64,000 nucleotides of DNA, from contig BRXU01000065.1 in NCBI GenBank assembly GCA_030267565.1, forward strand, positions 142,631 to 206,630. Direction: 5' to 3'. A program made the position numbers and the translations under genes. The DNA is from Pleodorina starrii. Lineage: Eukaryota > Chlorophyta > Chlorophyceae > Chlamydomonadales > Volvocaceae. The notes under the pieces are model-generated. The model had not been told where the DNA came from. It saw nothing but the letters and a program-made list of their open reading frames with translations, and did no database searches. Position 1 is the first letter of the stretch. Every line of letters begins with the position of its first letter. Shown in pieces: positions 1 to 7,183 of this stretch.

Positions 1-231
1 ATTCTGGGCCTGCGTCGCCGCGGCAAGTATCTCGTGATCACCCCACGACTGCCCCAAAGCTGGCCGGGCTATCGCGCGAAGATGATTGTCGACGGGACGG
101 ACATTCGAATTACCGTGCGACGAGCCGACACTACCGCGATCGAAAGGCAATGCTCCTGCGATTTCGTCATGCTTGACGGTTTGAGCCACGACATCAAACT
201 GATCTACCATGAGATCGGCGGGCCGAACTAG
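1..231 (+). CDS. C-terminal end of a GH94-type / cyclic beta-1,2-glucan synthase-like protein (5' cut by window)
   Basis: The frame is open from base 1 and stops at 229-231, so only the last 76 residues are visible. They resemble the C-terminal beta-sandwich of glycoside phosphorylases and cyclic beta-1,2-glucan synthases (NdvB/ChvB): a G-L-R-R-x-G-x-L-x-I start, then P-x-x-W-P-G-Y, followed by short beta-strand-like stretches. In that family this end follows the catalytic GH94 barrel of an inner-membrane enzyme making periplasmic glucans. The next 160 bp lead into an IS3 element, so this may be the edge of a chromosomal-type fragment carried on the plasmid. Identification rests on one short motif region. 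Confidence 0.5.
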   Translation: MLGLRRRGKYLVITPRLPQSWPGYRAKMIVDGTDIRITVRRADTTAIERQCSCDFVMLDGLSHDIKLIYHEIGGPN

Positions 232-461
232 TCCTCATGAAAAATCTCTGCATGGCAGAAAAATTGTGCCGAGGGCCGGAAACTCCCCAGGTGACTGGAT
301 GTCATTTCTTATCCCATCGTCAGGCAACACGAAGCTCGTGGTCGTCTGCAATGGCGGCCGACCTGATTGGTCTTGCCCCCGTTTCACCGGACACTTGGTC
401 TGCCCCCTGAAAAGTGGTCCTCCCTAAGGTATGGCTTTTGAGCCATTTGGAGGATGCAGGA

Positions 462-740
462 ATGCCCCAGAAAAAGCACAAGCCGGAAGAGATCGTCGCC
501 AAGCTCCGGCAGGTTGACGTGTTGGTGTCGCAAGGCCAGTCGGTGGCCGAAGCCGTGCGGTCGATCAGCGTGACGCAGTTCACCTACTATCGGTGGCGCA
601 AGGAGTTCGGTGGGCTGAAAACCGACCAAGTGAAGCGATTGAAGGAGCTGGAGAAGGAGAATGAGCGGCTCCGGAAGGCCGTCTCTGACCTGACGCTCGA
701 GAAGCTCATCCTTCGGGAAGCGGCATCGGGAAACTTCTGA
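462..740 (+). CDS. IS3-family transposase OrfA
   Basis: A 92-residue DNA-binding protein. Residues 1-45 form the HTH_Tnp_1-type helix-turn-helix (start MPQKKHKPEEIVAKL, then S-x-x-Q-F-T-Y-Y-R-W-R-K-E-F). Residues 48-85 are a leucine-zipper-like coiled coil (LKELEKENERLRKAV). I chose the ATG at 462 over the upstream in-frame GTG at 414 because the family normally begins with MPQKK or similar and 414 lies inside the terminal repeat. The stop at 738-740 follows the slippery site closely, as expected when OrfA is also the front half of an OrfAB fusion. Confidence 0.85.
   Translation: MPQKKHKPEEIVAKLRQVDVLVSQGQSVAEAVRSISVTQFTYYRWRKEFGGLKTDQVKRLKELEKENERLRKAVSDLTLEKLILREAASGNF
728..734 (+). promoter_or_regulatory. 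Programmed -1 frameshift heptamer
   Basis: The bases are GGGAAAC, read as G GGA AAC in the orfA frame, a canonical X-XXY-YYZ slippery heptamer six bases before the orfA stop. Slipping back one base moves ribosomes into the orfB frame, which is open here, giving an OrfAB transposase. This matches the known IS3 mechanism; the downstream stimulatory structure was not worked out. Confidence 0.75.
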
Positions 741-814
741 GCCCCGCCCGCCGCCGTGCTTGCATCGAGCATGTCAGGCAGAAGTTCCGGATCTCGGAAC
801 GGCTCGCCTGTCGC

Positions 815-1630
815 GTGCTCGGGCAGCATCGCTCGACACAGCGGAAAGTGCCGAGTGGACGGGCCGATGAAAACGTCCTGACGGCCGACATCATCGCGCT
901 CGCCTCGCAATATGGGCGCTACGGATACCGCCGGATCACTGCCCTTCTGCGCGAGGCCGGTTGGGCGGTGAACGTGAAACGGGTCGAGCGCATCTGGCGG
1001 CGGGAGGGGCTGAAGGTGCCACAAAAGCAACCAAAGAAGGGTCGGCTCTGGCTGAACGACGGGTCATGCATCCGTCTGCGGCCAGAGCGTTCGAACCATG
1101 TCTGGTCCTACGACTTCGTCGAAGCCCGGACCCACGATGGAAGGAAGTTCCGCATGCTCAATCTCATCGACGAGTTCAGCCGGGAGTGCCTGGCAATCCG
1201 GGTCGACCGGAGGCTCCGATCGACCGACGTCATCGACGTCTTGTCCGATCTCTTCATCCTGCGCGGTGTGCCGGATCATATACGGTCCGACAATGGCCCG
1301 GAGTTCATCGCCAAGGCGGTGCGGGAATGGATCGTCGCCGTCGGCGCGAAGACCGCCTACATCGAGCCGGGGTCCCCCTGGGAGAACGGTTACTGTGAGA
1401 GCTTCAATTCCAAGCTCCGCGACGAGCTGCTGAACGGGGAGATCTTCTACAGCCTCGCTGAGGCGAAGATTATCATCGAGAGCTGGCGCCGCCATTACAA
1501 CACCAAGCGCCCGCACTCATCACTGGGGTATCGCCCGCCAGCTCCCGAGGCCATCCAGTGGCCGGCTTCGCCATCCGGAGCCGCTTCGCCGGCCACCCCA
1601 GTTGTAGCGCCAAGACCCGTAATGCACTAA
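815..1630 (+). CDS. IS3-family transposase OrfB (DDE integrase domain)
   Basis: Catalytic half of the transposase. An HTH_21-like region (Y-G-Y-R-R-I-T-A-L-L) precedes the rve integrase core: first Asp in WSYDFVEART, second in RSDNGPEF, and Glu in GYCESFNSKLRDE, followed by the family ending H-S-S-L-G-Y-R-P-P-A. The frame is open upstream to the slippery site near 728, so the natural product is probably the OrfAB fusion rather than a protein started at the GTG at 815. Length (271 residues) and motifs look complete, so the element could be active. Confidence 0.9.
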   Translation: MLGQHRSTQRKVPSGRADENVLTADIIALASQYGRYGYRRITALLREAGWAVNVKRVERIWRREGLKVPQKQPKKGRLWLNDGSCIRLRPERSNHVWSYDFVEARTHDGRKFRMLNLIDEFSRECLAIRVDRRLRSTDVIDVLSDLFILRGVPDHIRSDNGPEFIAKAVREWIVAVGAKTAYIEPGSPWENGYCESFNSKLRDELLNGEIFYSLAEAKIIIESWRRHYNTKRPHSSLGYRPPAPEAIQWPASPSGAASPATPVVAPRPVMH

Positions 1631-1707
1631 GACTGAAACCGGACCACCCGATAGGGGCAGGCCAATTACAGCCGGGGTATCTAATTTTCGCTTTCGCTGA
1701 CGCTGCC

Positions 1708-1926
1708 TTACCGAATGTAGCTCATTGCAGCAGACATGCGCGCCAGGCCAACCACCTCGTATGTCCCTGTAGCAGGGTTCAGTGCGAATAGGCCGTTGCC
1801 CCGCAGCTCGACGGTCAGCACCCCATCGCTGTCAGACAGGCGGTCGAAATCCGACAGCATGCCCTCCAGCATTTCACGGGTAATCTCCGCTTTAGCGTCC
1901 TGTCCCATCTCACGCGTCGAAAGCAT
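1708..1926 (-). CDS. Small hypothetical protein (72 aa)
   Basis: Unrecognised acidic protein beginning MLSTREMGQDAKAEITREM; its centre (V-L-T-V-E-L-R-G-N-G-L-F-A-L-N-P) reads like a beta-hairpin, the end like a helix. The start is supported by a GGGAGA ribosome-binding site about nine bases upstream on the minus strand. It sits between the IS3 right end and the IS110 element, so it may be a passenger or remnant of the older plasmid backbone. No function is proposed. Confidence 0.45.
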   Translation of the reverse strand: MLSTREMGQDAKAEITREMLEGMLSDFDRLSDSDGVLTVELRGNGLFALNPATGTYEVVGLARMSAAMSYIR

Positions 1927-2029
1927 CTAAAATATCTCCCACTTAAACTACGCAATCTCATAACTCGTACAATTGTGGTTGGCACTACACTAGCTAAAAG
2001 GTCAGTCCAAAAAGACACTTTTCGTTTTT

Positions 2030-2259
2030 ATGTTGACATGGGCGTCAACTACCCGCTGCGCCGCCAGGCGCAGCTCGGCCCGAAGGGCCGGGCCTGGAGG
2101 CGGGGGGCCGGCGCAGACGGCCGCCACCGCCAGGTCATCATCCCCGGCCAAAAAAGAGATGGGATGATTGGGGGCCGCCGCGAGGCGATCGAACCGTGGT
2201 GACTAACCGACGGTTATTCGGGCATGCTCCTGAAGGTCATTTTGTCAGGAGGTGCTGCG
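2030..2259 (+). ncRNA. Candidate IS110 left-end noncoding region (possible bridge RNA)
   Basis: The roughly 230 bases before the IS110 recombinase have no credible gene but are rich in stems: GTTGACATGGGCGTCAAC near 2033, CTGCGCCGCCAGGCGCAG near 2056, and GGCC/GAAGGGCC pairings beyond. Recent work shows that IS110-group elements transcribe a bispecific bridge RNA from a noncoding left end of this size. Position and structure fit; the target- and donor-binding loops were not identified. Confidence 0.3.
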
Positions 2260-3285
2260 ATGGATCTGTTTGTTGGTCTGGACGTGTCGGTCCGCATGAC
2301 GAGCGTTTGTGTGATGGACGTGAACGGCAAGGTCTTAAAGGAGGCTAAGGTTGAGAGTGAGCCGCAGGCAATCGCATCCCTGCTCGGCTCGCTTGACGGG
2401 CAGTATCGACGGGTGGGGTTAGAGGCGGGCCCTCTGTCCCAATGGCTCTACAGCGGCCTGGCGGTAGCTGGGTATCCCATCATCTGCGTCGAGACGCGGC
2501 ACATGAAGGCGGCGCTGTCAGCCCAGATCAACAAAACAGACAGGAATGACGCGCGCGGCATCGCGCAGATGATGCGCGTCGGCCTGTTTCGCCCCGTCTA
2601 CGTCAAGACAGAGCGGAGCCAGGAGATCAGGATGTTGCTGACGGCGCGCAAATTCCTGCAGTCGAAGATCATTGATGCCGAGAACAACCTGCGCGGCTTG
2701 CTGCGCAATTTCGGCATGAAGGTCGGCGCTGTCACGCGGCCACAGTTCGAGGCACGGGTGATCGATTTAATCAAAGAACGCCCCCACCTTGCGATGACAA
2801 TCGCGCCGCTTTTAGAGGTCCGGCGCGTCCTTCGTGAGCAGTATCAATGCCTGCACAAGGCAATGGAGCGGCTGGCCGCAGACGATGGCATCTGCCGCCT
2901 GCTCATGACCGCGCCGGGGGTCGGTCCGCTTGTTTCGCTGACATTCAGGGCAGGCATAGACGAGGCAGCCCGCTTTAGCCGATCGCGATCCGTCCCGGCC
3001 CATTTTGGACTGACACCCGCGCGCTACCAATCAGGCGAGTTGGACCGCGGGCGGGGTATCTCCAAGTGTGGAGACTCTGGTTTCAGATGGGCGCTGGTCG
3101 AAGCGGCTGGCATCATCATGCGCCAGAGGACCAAAAGCTCGCCGTTGAAGGTCTGGGGCATGGCTCTGGCCAAACGGCGCGGGCCTGCCAAGGCCCTCGT
3201 TGCCGTGGCCCGTCGTCTTGCGACGATCCTGCACCGGATGTGGACCGACAATACGGAATATCGCTGGCAGGCGCAGTCCGCCTGA
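2260..3285 (+). CDS. IS110-family transposase (DEDD recombinase)
   Basis: The protein has the two IS110 domains: an N-terminal RuvC-like DEDD domain (Asp in F-V-G-L-D-V-S, Glu in G-L-E-A-G-P, Asp pair in T-D-R-N-D-A-R-G) and a C-terminal Tnp_20/IS116 domain (P-G-V-G-P-L-V-S-L-T, then H-F-G-L-T-P). I prefer the ATG at 2260, with AGGAGGT at 2248, to the ATG at 2224. Of 341 residues, it is full length. The long noncoding stretch lies on the 5' side, as in the IS110 subgroup rather than IS1111. Element ends were not resolved because this family lacks clear terminal inverted repeats. Confidence 0.9.
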   Translation: MDLFVGLDVSVRMTSVCVMDVNGKVLKEAKVESEPQAIASLLGSLDGQYRRVGLEAGPLSQWLYSGLAVAGYPIICVETRHMKAALSAQINKTDRNDARGIAQMMRVGLFRPVYVKTERSQEIRMLLTARKFLQSKIIDAENNLRGLLRNFGMKVGAVTRPQFEARVIDLIKERPHLAMTIAPLLEVRRVLREQYQCLHKAMERLAADDGICRLLMTAPGVGPLVSLTFRAGIDEAARFSRSRSVPAHFGLTPARYQSGELDRGRGISKCGDSGFRWALVEAAGIIMRQRTKSSPLKVWGMALAKRRGPAKALVAVARRLATILHRMWTDNTEYRWQAQSA

Positions 3286-3603
3286 TCAAGCGAATACGAA
3301 TCCGCGCGTCGGCGCGGACAAAGGTCCCGTGCAGGGACGGGTGGGCAGGCAATTCCGAGCGGGGCTTGAACGTAGCTTCTGCCGCAGTTCGCAAAAGAGA
3401 TTGGGATGCCTCTCCTTCCGACCCCATCATGAAGCGGCGCTCGGGCCGACTTCGAAGAGAAGCAAGACACCTGCCGGGATTCCCGCTATGTGCGGTGCCA
3501 TCATCTGATATGTTGTCCGGCCTGCCAGGCAGCCGGAGAAGGTCGCTTTGAGCCCTTAGCCGCCGGTCGTAATCTGTGGCACAGGCAGGACTTTTCCCTT
3601 TTT
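3286..3603. other. 318-bp gap after the IS110 gene
   Basis: Contains the right flank of the IS110 element and the spacer before the convergent GlxA-type gene. The overlapping short frames on both strands have no recognisable motif or ribosome-binding site. A short palindromic stretch (GGCCTGCCAGGC, about 3519-3531) is the only structure I see. Confidence 0.5.
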
Positions 3604-4587
3604 TCAAATTTCATTGCCAAATAAAGCTACATAGCTCGCTGGATCAGTCTTGAGCTGGCGTTGGAAGGCCCGCCGCAACCTCTGCAGATCCCCAAATCCG
3701 CTTTTTTTTGCCACAGTCTTTAGCGGCAAGTGCTCGACCAGAAGTAGGCGTGCTCGCTCCACTCGCGTCCGCTCAACAAATTCGGCAGGCGTCATCGCCA
3801 AGTGCGCCTTGAACCTTCGAGCGAGTGTTCGAGGGGTCATGTTGGCGGCGTCAGCCAAGGTTTCCCGCGTCCAAGGCCGCACCGGATCACTGATGACGTC
3901 CTCGATCAATCGCGCCAACCCCTCATCCTCGGTGAACTGGGCCGAGAGATAGGTTGCATATTGGCTTTGCCCGCCCGTGCGCCGAAGCTGTACAACTAGC
4001 TCACGGGCGACATCGAGCGCTACTGCACCCCCGCAATCCGCACGGATCACTGCAAGGGCAAGGTCTAGTCCCGCTGTCACGCCTGCCGAAGTATAGAGGC
4101 GATCCTCCATGATAAAGAGCCGGTCCAGATCCCAATGCACGTCTGGATAGGCTGCCAACTGTGGAGCCCTTGACCAATGAGTGCTGGCGGAACGCCCCTT
4201 TAGAACGCCAGCCTTAGCAAGCGCTAACGCTCCTGAGCAGATTGAAATCAAACGGGAGTCACCTGGCACCGACTGCCGGTGCCGTAGGTGCTCCTGCACT
4301 TCATGGCACGCGGCAACTGCATCAATGCCTGCCCCACCCGGAATGAGAAGGTCGTTTGCCAAAGTTCCATCGGCCAGTGAGCCGTTTGCGCCCAAAACTA
4401 AACCGCAGGACGCTGTCACTGGACATCCGGTCAAGCTCAGGAACCGGGTTTGGTAGATCTTTTCACCTTTAAAGCGAGCCACTTCGAACGCCTGCACTGG
4501 CCCGGCCACGTCGAGCAAATTCACTTTGTCGAATAGCAGAACGTCAATGACACGACGGCGAGGGGGCGTGTCCATTTTTGATGCCAC
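3604..4587 (-). CDS. GlxA/FtrA-type transcriptional regulator (DJ-1/PfpI + AraC HTH)
   Basis: 327-residue regulator. Residues about 13-185 form a DJ-1/PfpI-like sensing domain with the nucleophile-elbow cysteine in I-S-I-C-S-G-A (Cys117) and the L-L-I-P-G-G motif. Residues about 225-325 carry a double AraC helix-turn-helix (TLARRFKAHLAMTPAEFVERTRVERA, then S-G-F-G-D-L-Q-R-L-R-R-A-F-Q). Members usually activate catabolic or transport genes in response to small amines or sugars; the ligand cannot be read here. It is divergent from the MFS gene at 7184 once the IS66 element between them is removed, so that transporter is its likely target. Confidence 0.85.
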   Translation of the reverse strand: MASKMDTPPRRRVIDVLLFDKVNLLDVAGPVQAFEVARFKGEKIYQTRFLSLTGCPVTASCGLVLGANGSLADGTLANDLLIPGGAGIDAVAACHEVQEHLRHRQSVPGDSRLISICSGALALAKAGVLKGRSASTHWSRAPQLAAYPDVHWDLDRLFIMEDRLYTSAGVTAGLDLALAVIRADCGGAVALDVARELVVQLRRTGGQSQYATYLSAQFTEDEGLARLIEDVISDPVRPWTRETLADAANMTPRTLARRFKAHLAMTPAEFVERTRVERARLLLVEHLPLKTVAKKSGFGDLQRLRRAFQRQLKTDPASYVALFGNEI

Positions 4588-4621
4588 TTTGACTTATGGG
4601 CCATAACAGCTCGCAGTTAAG

Positions 4622-4629
4622 ATTGGCTC
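4622..4629. repeat. Target-site duplication, left copy (IS66)
   Basis: ATTGGCTC immediately outside the IS66 left end; an identical octamer follows the right end at 7158-7165. Eight bases is the duplication size typical of IS66-family insertion. Confidence 0.9.
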
Positions 4630-4649
4630 GTAAGCGCGACGTCGCGGCC

Positions 4650-6215
4650 CTATGCGGTGAGGCTTGACGGCTGTGCGTGCCGCCAGGGCATGAGGTCTTC
4701 GATGCGGGATTTGGGGTGTCCGTCGAGGATGGCGCGGAGGGTGTCGGCGAGATAGTCGACGGGGTTCACGCCGGCCATTTTGCAGGTGGCGACGAGCGAG
4801 GCGAGCATGGCCCAGTTCTCGGCGCCGACCTCGTTGCCGGCGAAGAGGGCGTTCTTGCGGGTCAGCGCGATCGGACGGATCTGGTTTTCGACCGGGTTGG
4901 TGTCGAGCTCGAGGGTGCCGTCGTCGAGGAAGCGGATCAGGCCGGGCCAATGCGCGAGGGTATAGCGGATATCCTCGGCCAGAAGGGATTTCTGCGGGAT
5001 GCGCGACAGCTGAGTTCCAAGCCAGGGCTTGAGCGCGGCGATGATCGGGGCGGCCTGGGCGCTCCGGACGGCGAGACGGTCGGCGGGAGCCTGGCCGCGC
5101 ACGGTCTTCTCGATCTGATACAGCAATGCGATCTGGCGCAGCATCTCCTCGGCGATGGGCGAGCCCTCGCTTTCAAAGCGCTTCACGAAGCGACGGCGGA
5201 CATGGGTCCAGCAGTTGACCAACTGCCACGGCCCCTCATCGCGCGTGATCTCGGTCAGCGCGTTGTAGGACTGGTAGGCGTCACATTGCAGGAACCGGCC
5301 GCGGTATCCGGCGAGGAACTTTAGCGGATGCTCCCGTCCTCGGCCGGGGGCGTAGTGGAACAGCACGATGGGCGGACCGACACCGCCATGGCCGCGATCG
5401 TCGGACACGACGGCCCAGAAGTAGCCGCTCTTGGTAGCCTTCCGGCCCGGATCGAGCACCGGCGCGCGGGTCTCGTCCACGAAGATCCGGTCGGCGCTGC
5501 GCAGATGAGCCTTCATGTGGTCGATGACAGGCATCAGGTGGAAGCAGGCGCGCCCCGTCCAGTTGCCGAGTGTGCCACGGTCGAGGTGGAGACCTTGCCG
5601 CTCGAAGATCCCCGCTTGGCGGTAGAACGGAAGGTGGTCGCCGAACTTCGAGACGATGATCCACGCGATCAGCCGTTCGGTCGGCAGCCCGCCAGGGACG
5701 ACATGCTCAGGGGCATGCGCCTGCACGACGGCCTGCGAGCAGCGGCGACAGGCGTATCTCGGGCGCCGCGTCACCAGCACCTGGAACTGCGCCGGGATTA
5801 CGTCGAGCCGCTCGGATATATCTTCCCCGATCCGGGCCATCTCACCGCAGCCGCAGGGGCATTGGATGCTGGCGGGCTCGATCACGCGCTCGACCCTGGG
5901 CAGGTGCGCCGGCAGATGCCCGCGGTTGCGCGCGGGCTTGCGAGGTTCTTCCCCGCGCGTTTGGGCAAGCGCGGCCTCTGCCTTTTCCTGCGCGGCCGCG
6001 AGGACGCCTTGGGCCAGTTCGGCATCCTCGAGCGGCAGATTGAACTGGTCGGGTGACAGCTTCTCGGAACTCTTGCCGAAGCGCTCGCGCTGCGATGCCC
6101 GCAGGATGCCCTCCAGCCGACGATTGGCCTCCTGCACCTCCACGAGCGCCGCCTCGACCTCGGTCAGGCGGGCCTTCAGATGAGCGTTCTCACGGCTGAG
6201 GGCATCGGCATCCAT
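4650..6215 (-). CDS. tnpC: IS66-family transposase TnpC
   Basis: The DDE transposase of the element, 521 residues from the ATG at 6215 (preceded by GAGG; a TTG at 6236 could extend it). In order: an N-terminal coiled coil (SRENAHLKARLTEVEAALVE), the IS66 zinc-binding region with CPCGCGEM and C-x-x-C, then the DDE core (R-I-F-V-D-E-T-R, L-Q-C-D-A-Y-Q-S-Y, LDTNPVENQIRPIALTRKN) and a C-terminal helical tail. Nothing is missing relative to the family. Confidence 0.93.
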   Translation of the reverse strand: MDADALSRENAHLKARLTEVEAALVEVQEANRRLEGILRASQRERFGKSSEKLSPDQFNLPLEDAELAQGVLAAAQEKAEAALAQTRGEEPRKPARNRGHLPAHLPRVERVIEPASIQCPCGCGEMARIGEDISERLDVIPAQFQVLVTRRPRYACRRCSQAVVQAHAPEHVVPGGLPTERLIAWIIVSKFGDHLPFYRQAGIFERQGLHLDRGTLGNWTGRACFHLMPVIDHMKAHLRSADRIFVDETRAPVLDPGRKATKSGYFWAVVSDDRGHGGVGPPIVLFHYAPGRGREHPLKFLAGYRGRFLQCDAYQSYNALTEITRDEGPWQLVNCWTHVRRRFVKRFESEGSPIAEEMLRQIALLYQIEKTVRGQAPADRLAVRSAQAAPIIAALKPWLGTQLSRIPQKSLLAEDIRYTLAHWPGLIRFLDDGTLELDTNPVENQIRPIALTRKNALFAGNEVGAENWAMLASLVATCKMAGVNPVDYLADTLRAILDGHPKSRIEDLMPWRHAQPSSLTA

Positions 6216-6284
6216 GCCTCGGAGTGAATCACGCAAACGCGGTTCTGGCTAGCAAAAACAGGGAATTCCCGTGCGTCCGCCCGC

Positions 6285-6641
6285 TCACCCTGCGACCAGC
6301 GGACGCCGCGCCCGTTCCGGCCGCACCAGCCGCCAATCCAACCCTTCGAACAGAGCCGCCAGCTGCGCCGAGGAGATCCGCATCACTCCGTCCCGCATCT
6401 GCGGCCAGACGAACTTGCCTCCCTCAAGGCGCTTGTGAACGAGCACCATTCCGGTCTGATCCCAAACCAGCAGCTTGATCCTGTCCGCCCGTTTCGAGCG
6501 GAAGACGAAGACCGCCCCACAGAATGGATCGAGCCCGGACATCTCCTGCACCGCCAGCGCGAGGCCATCGATCCCCTTGCGGAAGTCCACCGGGCGCGTC
6601 GCCACATAGACCTTTGTTGGCCCTCCCTGACCGAGCATCAT
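6285..6641 (-). CDS. tnpB: IS66 Orf2 protein TnpB
   Basis: 118-residue IS66 accessory protein with the family signature: VYVATRPVDFRKGIDGLA near residue 12 and the later D-P-F-C-G-A-V-F-V-F-R-S-K-R-A-D-R-I-K motif. Its start overlaps the tnpA stop by ATGA (6638-6641), implying translational coupling. TnpB is needed for transposition in studied IS66 elements, though its biochemical role is not settled. Confidence 0.93.
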   Translation of the reverse strand: MMLGQGGPTKVYVATRPVDFRKGIDGLALAVQEMSGLDPFCGAVFVFRSKRADRIKLLVWDQTGMVLVHKRLEGGKFVWPQMRDGVMRISSAQLAALFEGLDWRLVRPERARRPLVAG

Positions 6642-7096
6642 GATGTCGCCGTCCGCGCCGCCCGGATGGACCTGGTCAGCAGGATCTCATCGGCGTCGGC
6701 CCCGACGCGGATCACGACATCGCCGACAACGATCTCCACGCCGGTGGCGACCTCCGTCTCTGCCGGCATCGCCGCTGCGGGACCCTCGACGACCAACTCT
6801 GCAAACATCGGCAGGGCCGCCACGCTCTCGGGCACGACAAGCTGCCCCGTCCGCAACTTCTTCCGCCAGTCGTAGACCTGCCAGCGCGTCGTCCCGTGCT
6901 GCCGCGCGACATCCGTTACCGAGGCCCCCGGCACCAGGCTCTCCGCAGCGACCCGCGCCCGCTCCGCCTTCGTGCGCCGCCGACGCCCGCTCGGCCCCTC
7001 GATCACCTCTAGCCGAGAAACCCTGCCGTCCCCTGGGCCGTCCAAATGGACGCCCACTTTGCCGTCTCGTTCCAAACCAACACCTCCAACGCTCAT
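6638..7096 (-). CDS. tnpA: IS66 Orf1 protein TnpA (HTH)
   Basis: 152-residue DNA-binding accessory protein. The helix-turn-helix spans about residues 55-80 (SVTDVARQHGTTRWQVYDWRK), followed by the variable linker and a C-terminal beta-rich tail. Length is near the family norm. It lies 61 bases inside the element end, leaving room for the IS66 promoter. Confidence 0.88.
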   Translation of the reverse strand: MSVGGVGLERDGKVGVHLDGPGDGRVSRLEVIEGPSGRRRRTKAERARVAAESLVPGASVTDVARQHGTTRWQVYDWRKKLRTGQLVVPESVAALPMFAELVVEGPAAAMPAETEVATGVEIVVGDVVIRVGADADEILLTRSIRAARTATS

Positions 7097-7157
7097 GCGT
7101 ACAGAAAATGGCCCGGTCAGATCAGAAGCGGCAGGAGGGGGGCCGCGTCGCGCTTAC

Positions 7158-7165
7158 ATTGGCTC
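7158..7165. repeat. Target-site duplication, right copy (IS66)
   Basis: ATTGGCTC directly after the IS66 right end, identical to 4622-4629. It belongs to the native leader of the MFS gene, whose RBS begins about eight bases further on. Confidence 0.9.
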
Positions 7166-7183
7166 CGTCAACAGGAGAGAAAC

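Larger units (their letters stand above)
396..1664 (+). mobile_element. IS3-family insertion sequence
   Basis: The ends are imperfect inverted repeats: TGGTCTGCCCCCTGAAAAG at 396 onward, and on the opposite strand TGGCCTGCCCCTATCGGG reading inward from 1664; both end in GTGGTCC. The interior has the IS3 layout of orfA and orfB in overlapping phases with a -1 shift. I found no convincing 3-4 bp target duplication outside these ends, so the exact tips may be off by a base or two, or a flank was rearranged. Confidence 0.85.
4630..7157 (-). mobile_element. IS66-family insertion sequence, complete
   Basis: A 2528-bp element with terminal inverted repeats GTAAGCGCGACG(TC)GCGGCC at 4630 and its mirror ending at 7157, three transposition genes tnpA-tnpB-tnpC in order on the minus strand, and a perfect 8-bp direct repeat outside both ends. 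All three frames are open. It lies in the spacer between the divergent GlxA-type regulator and MFS transporter genes, so it moves their promoters about 2.5 kb apart. Confidence 0.95.

Noticed and set aside
2224..2259. Longer start for the IS110 gene at 2224
   Set aside because: The downstream ATG at 2260 has an ideal AGGAGGT site and matches the family N-terminus.
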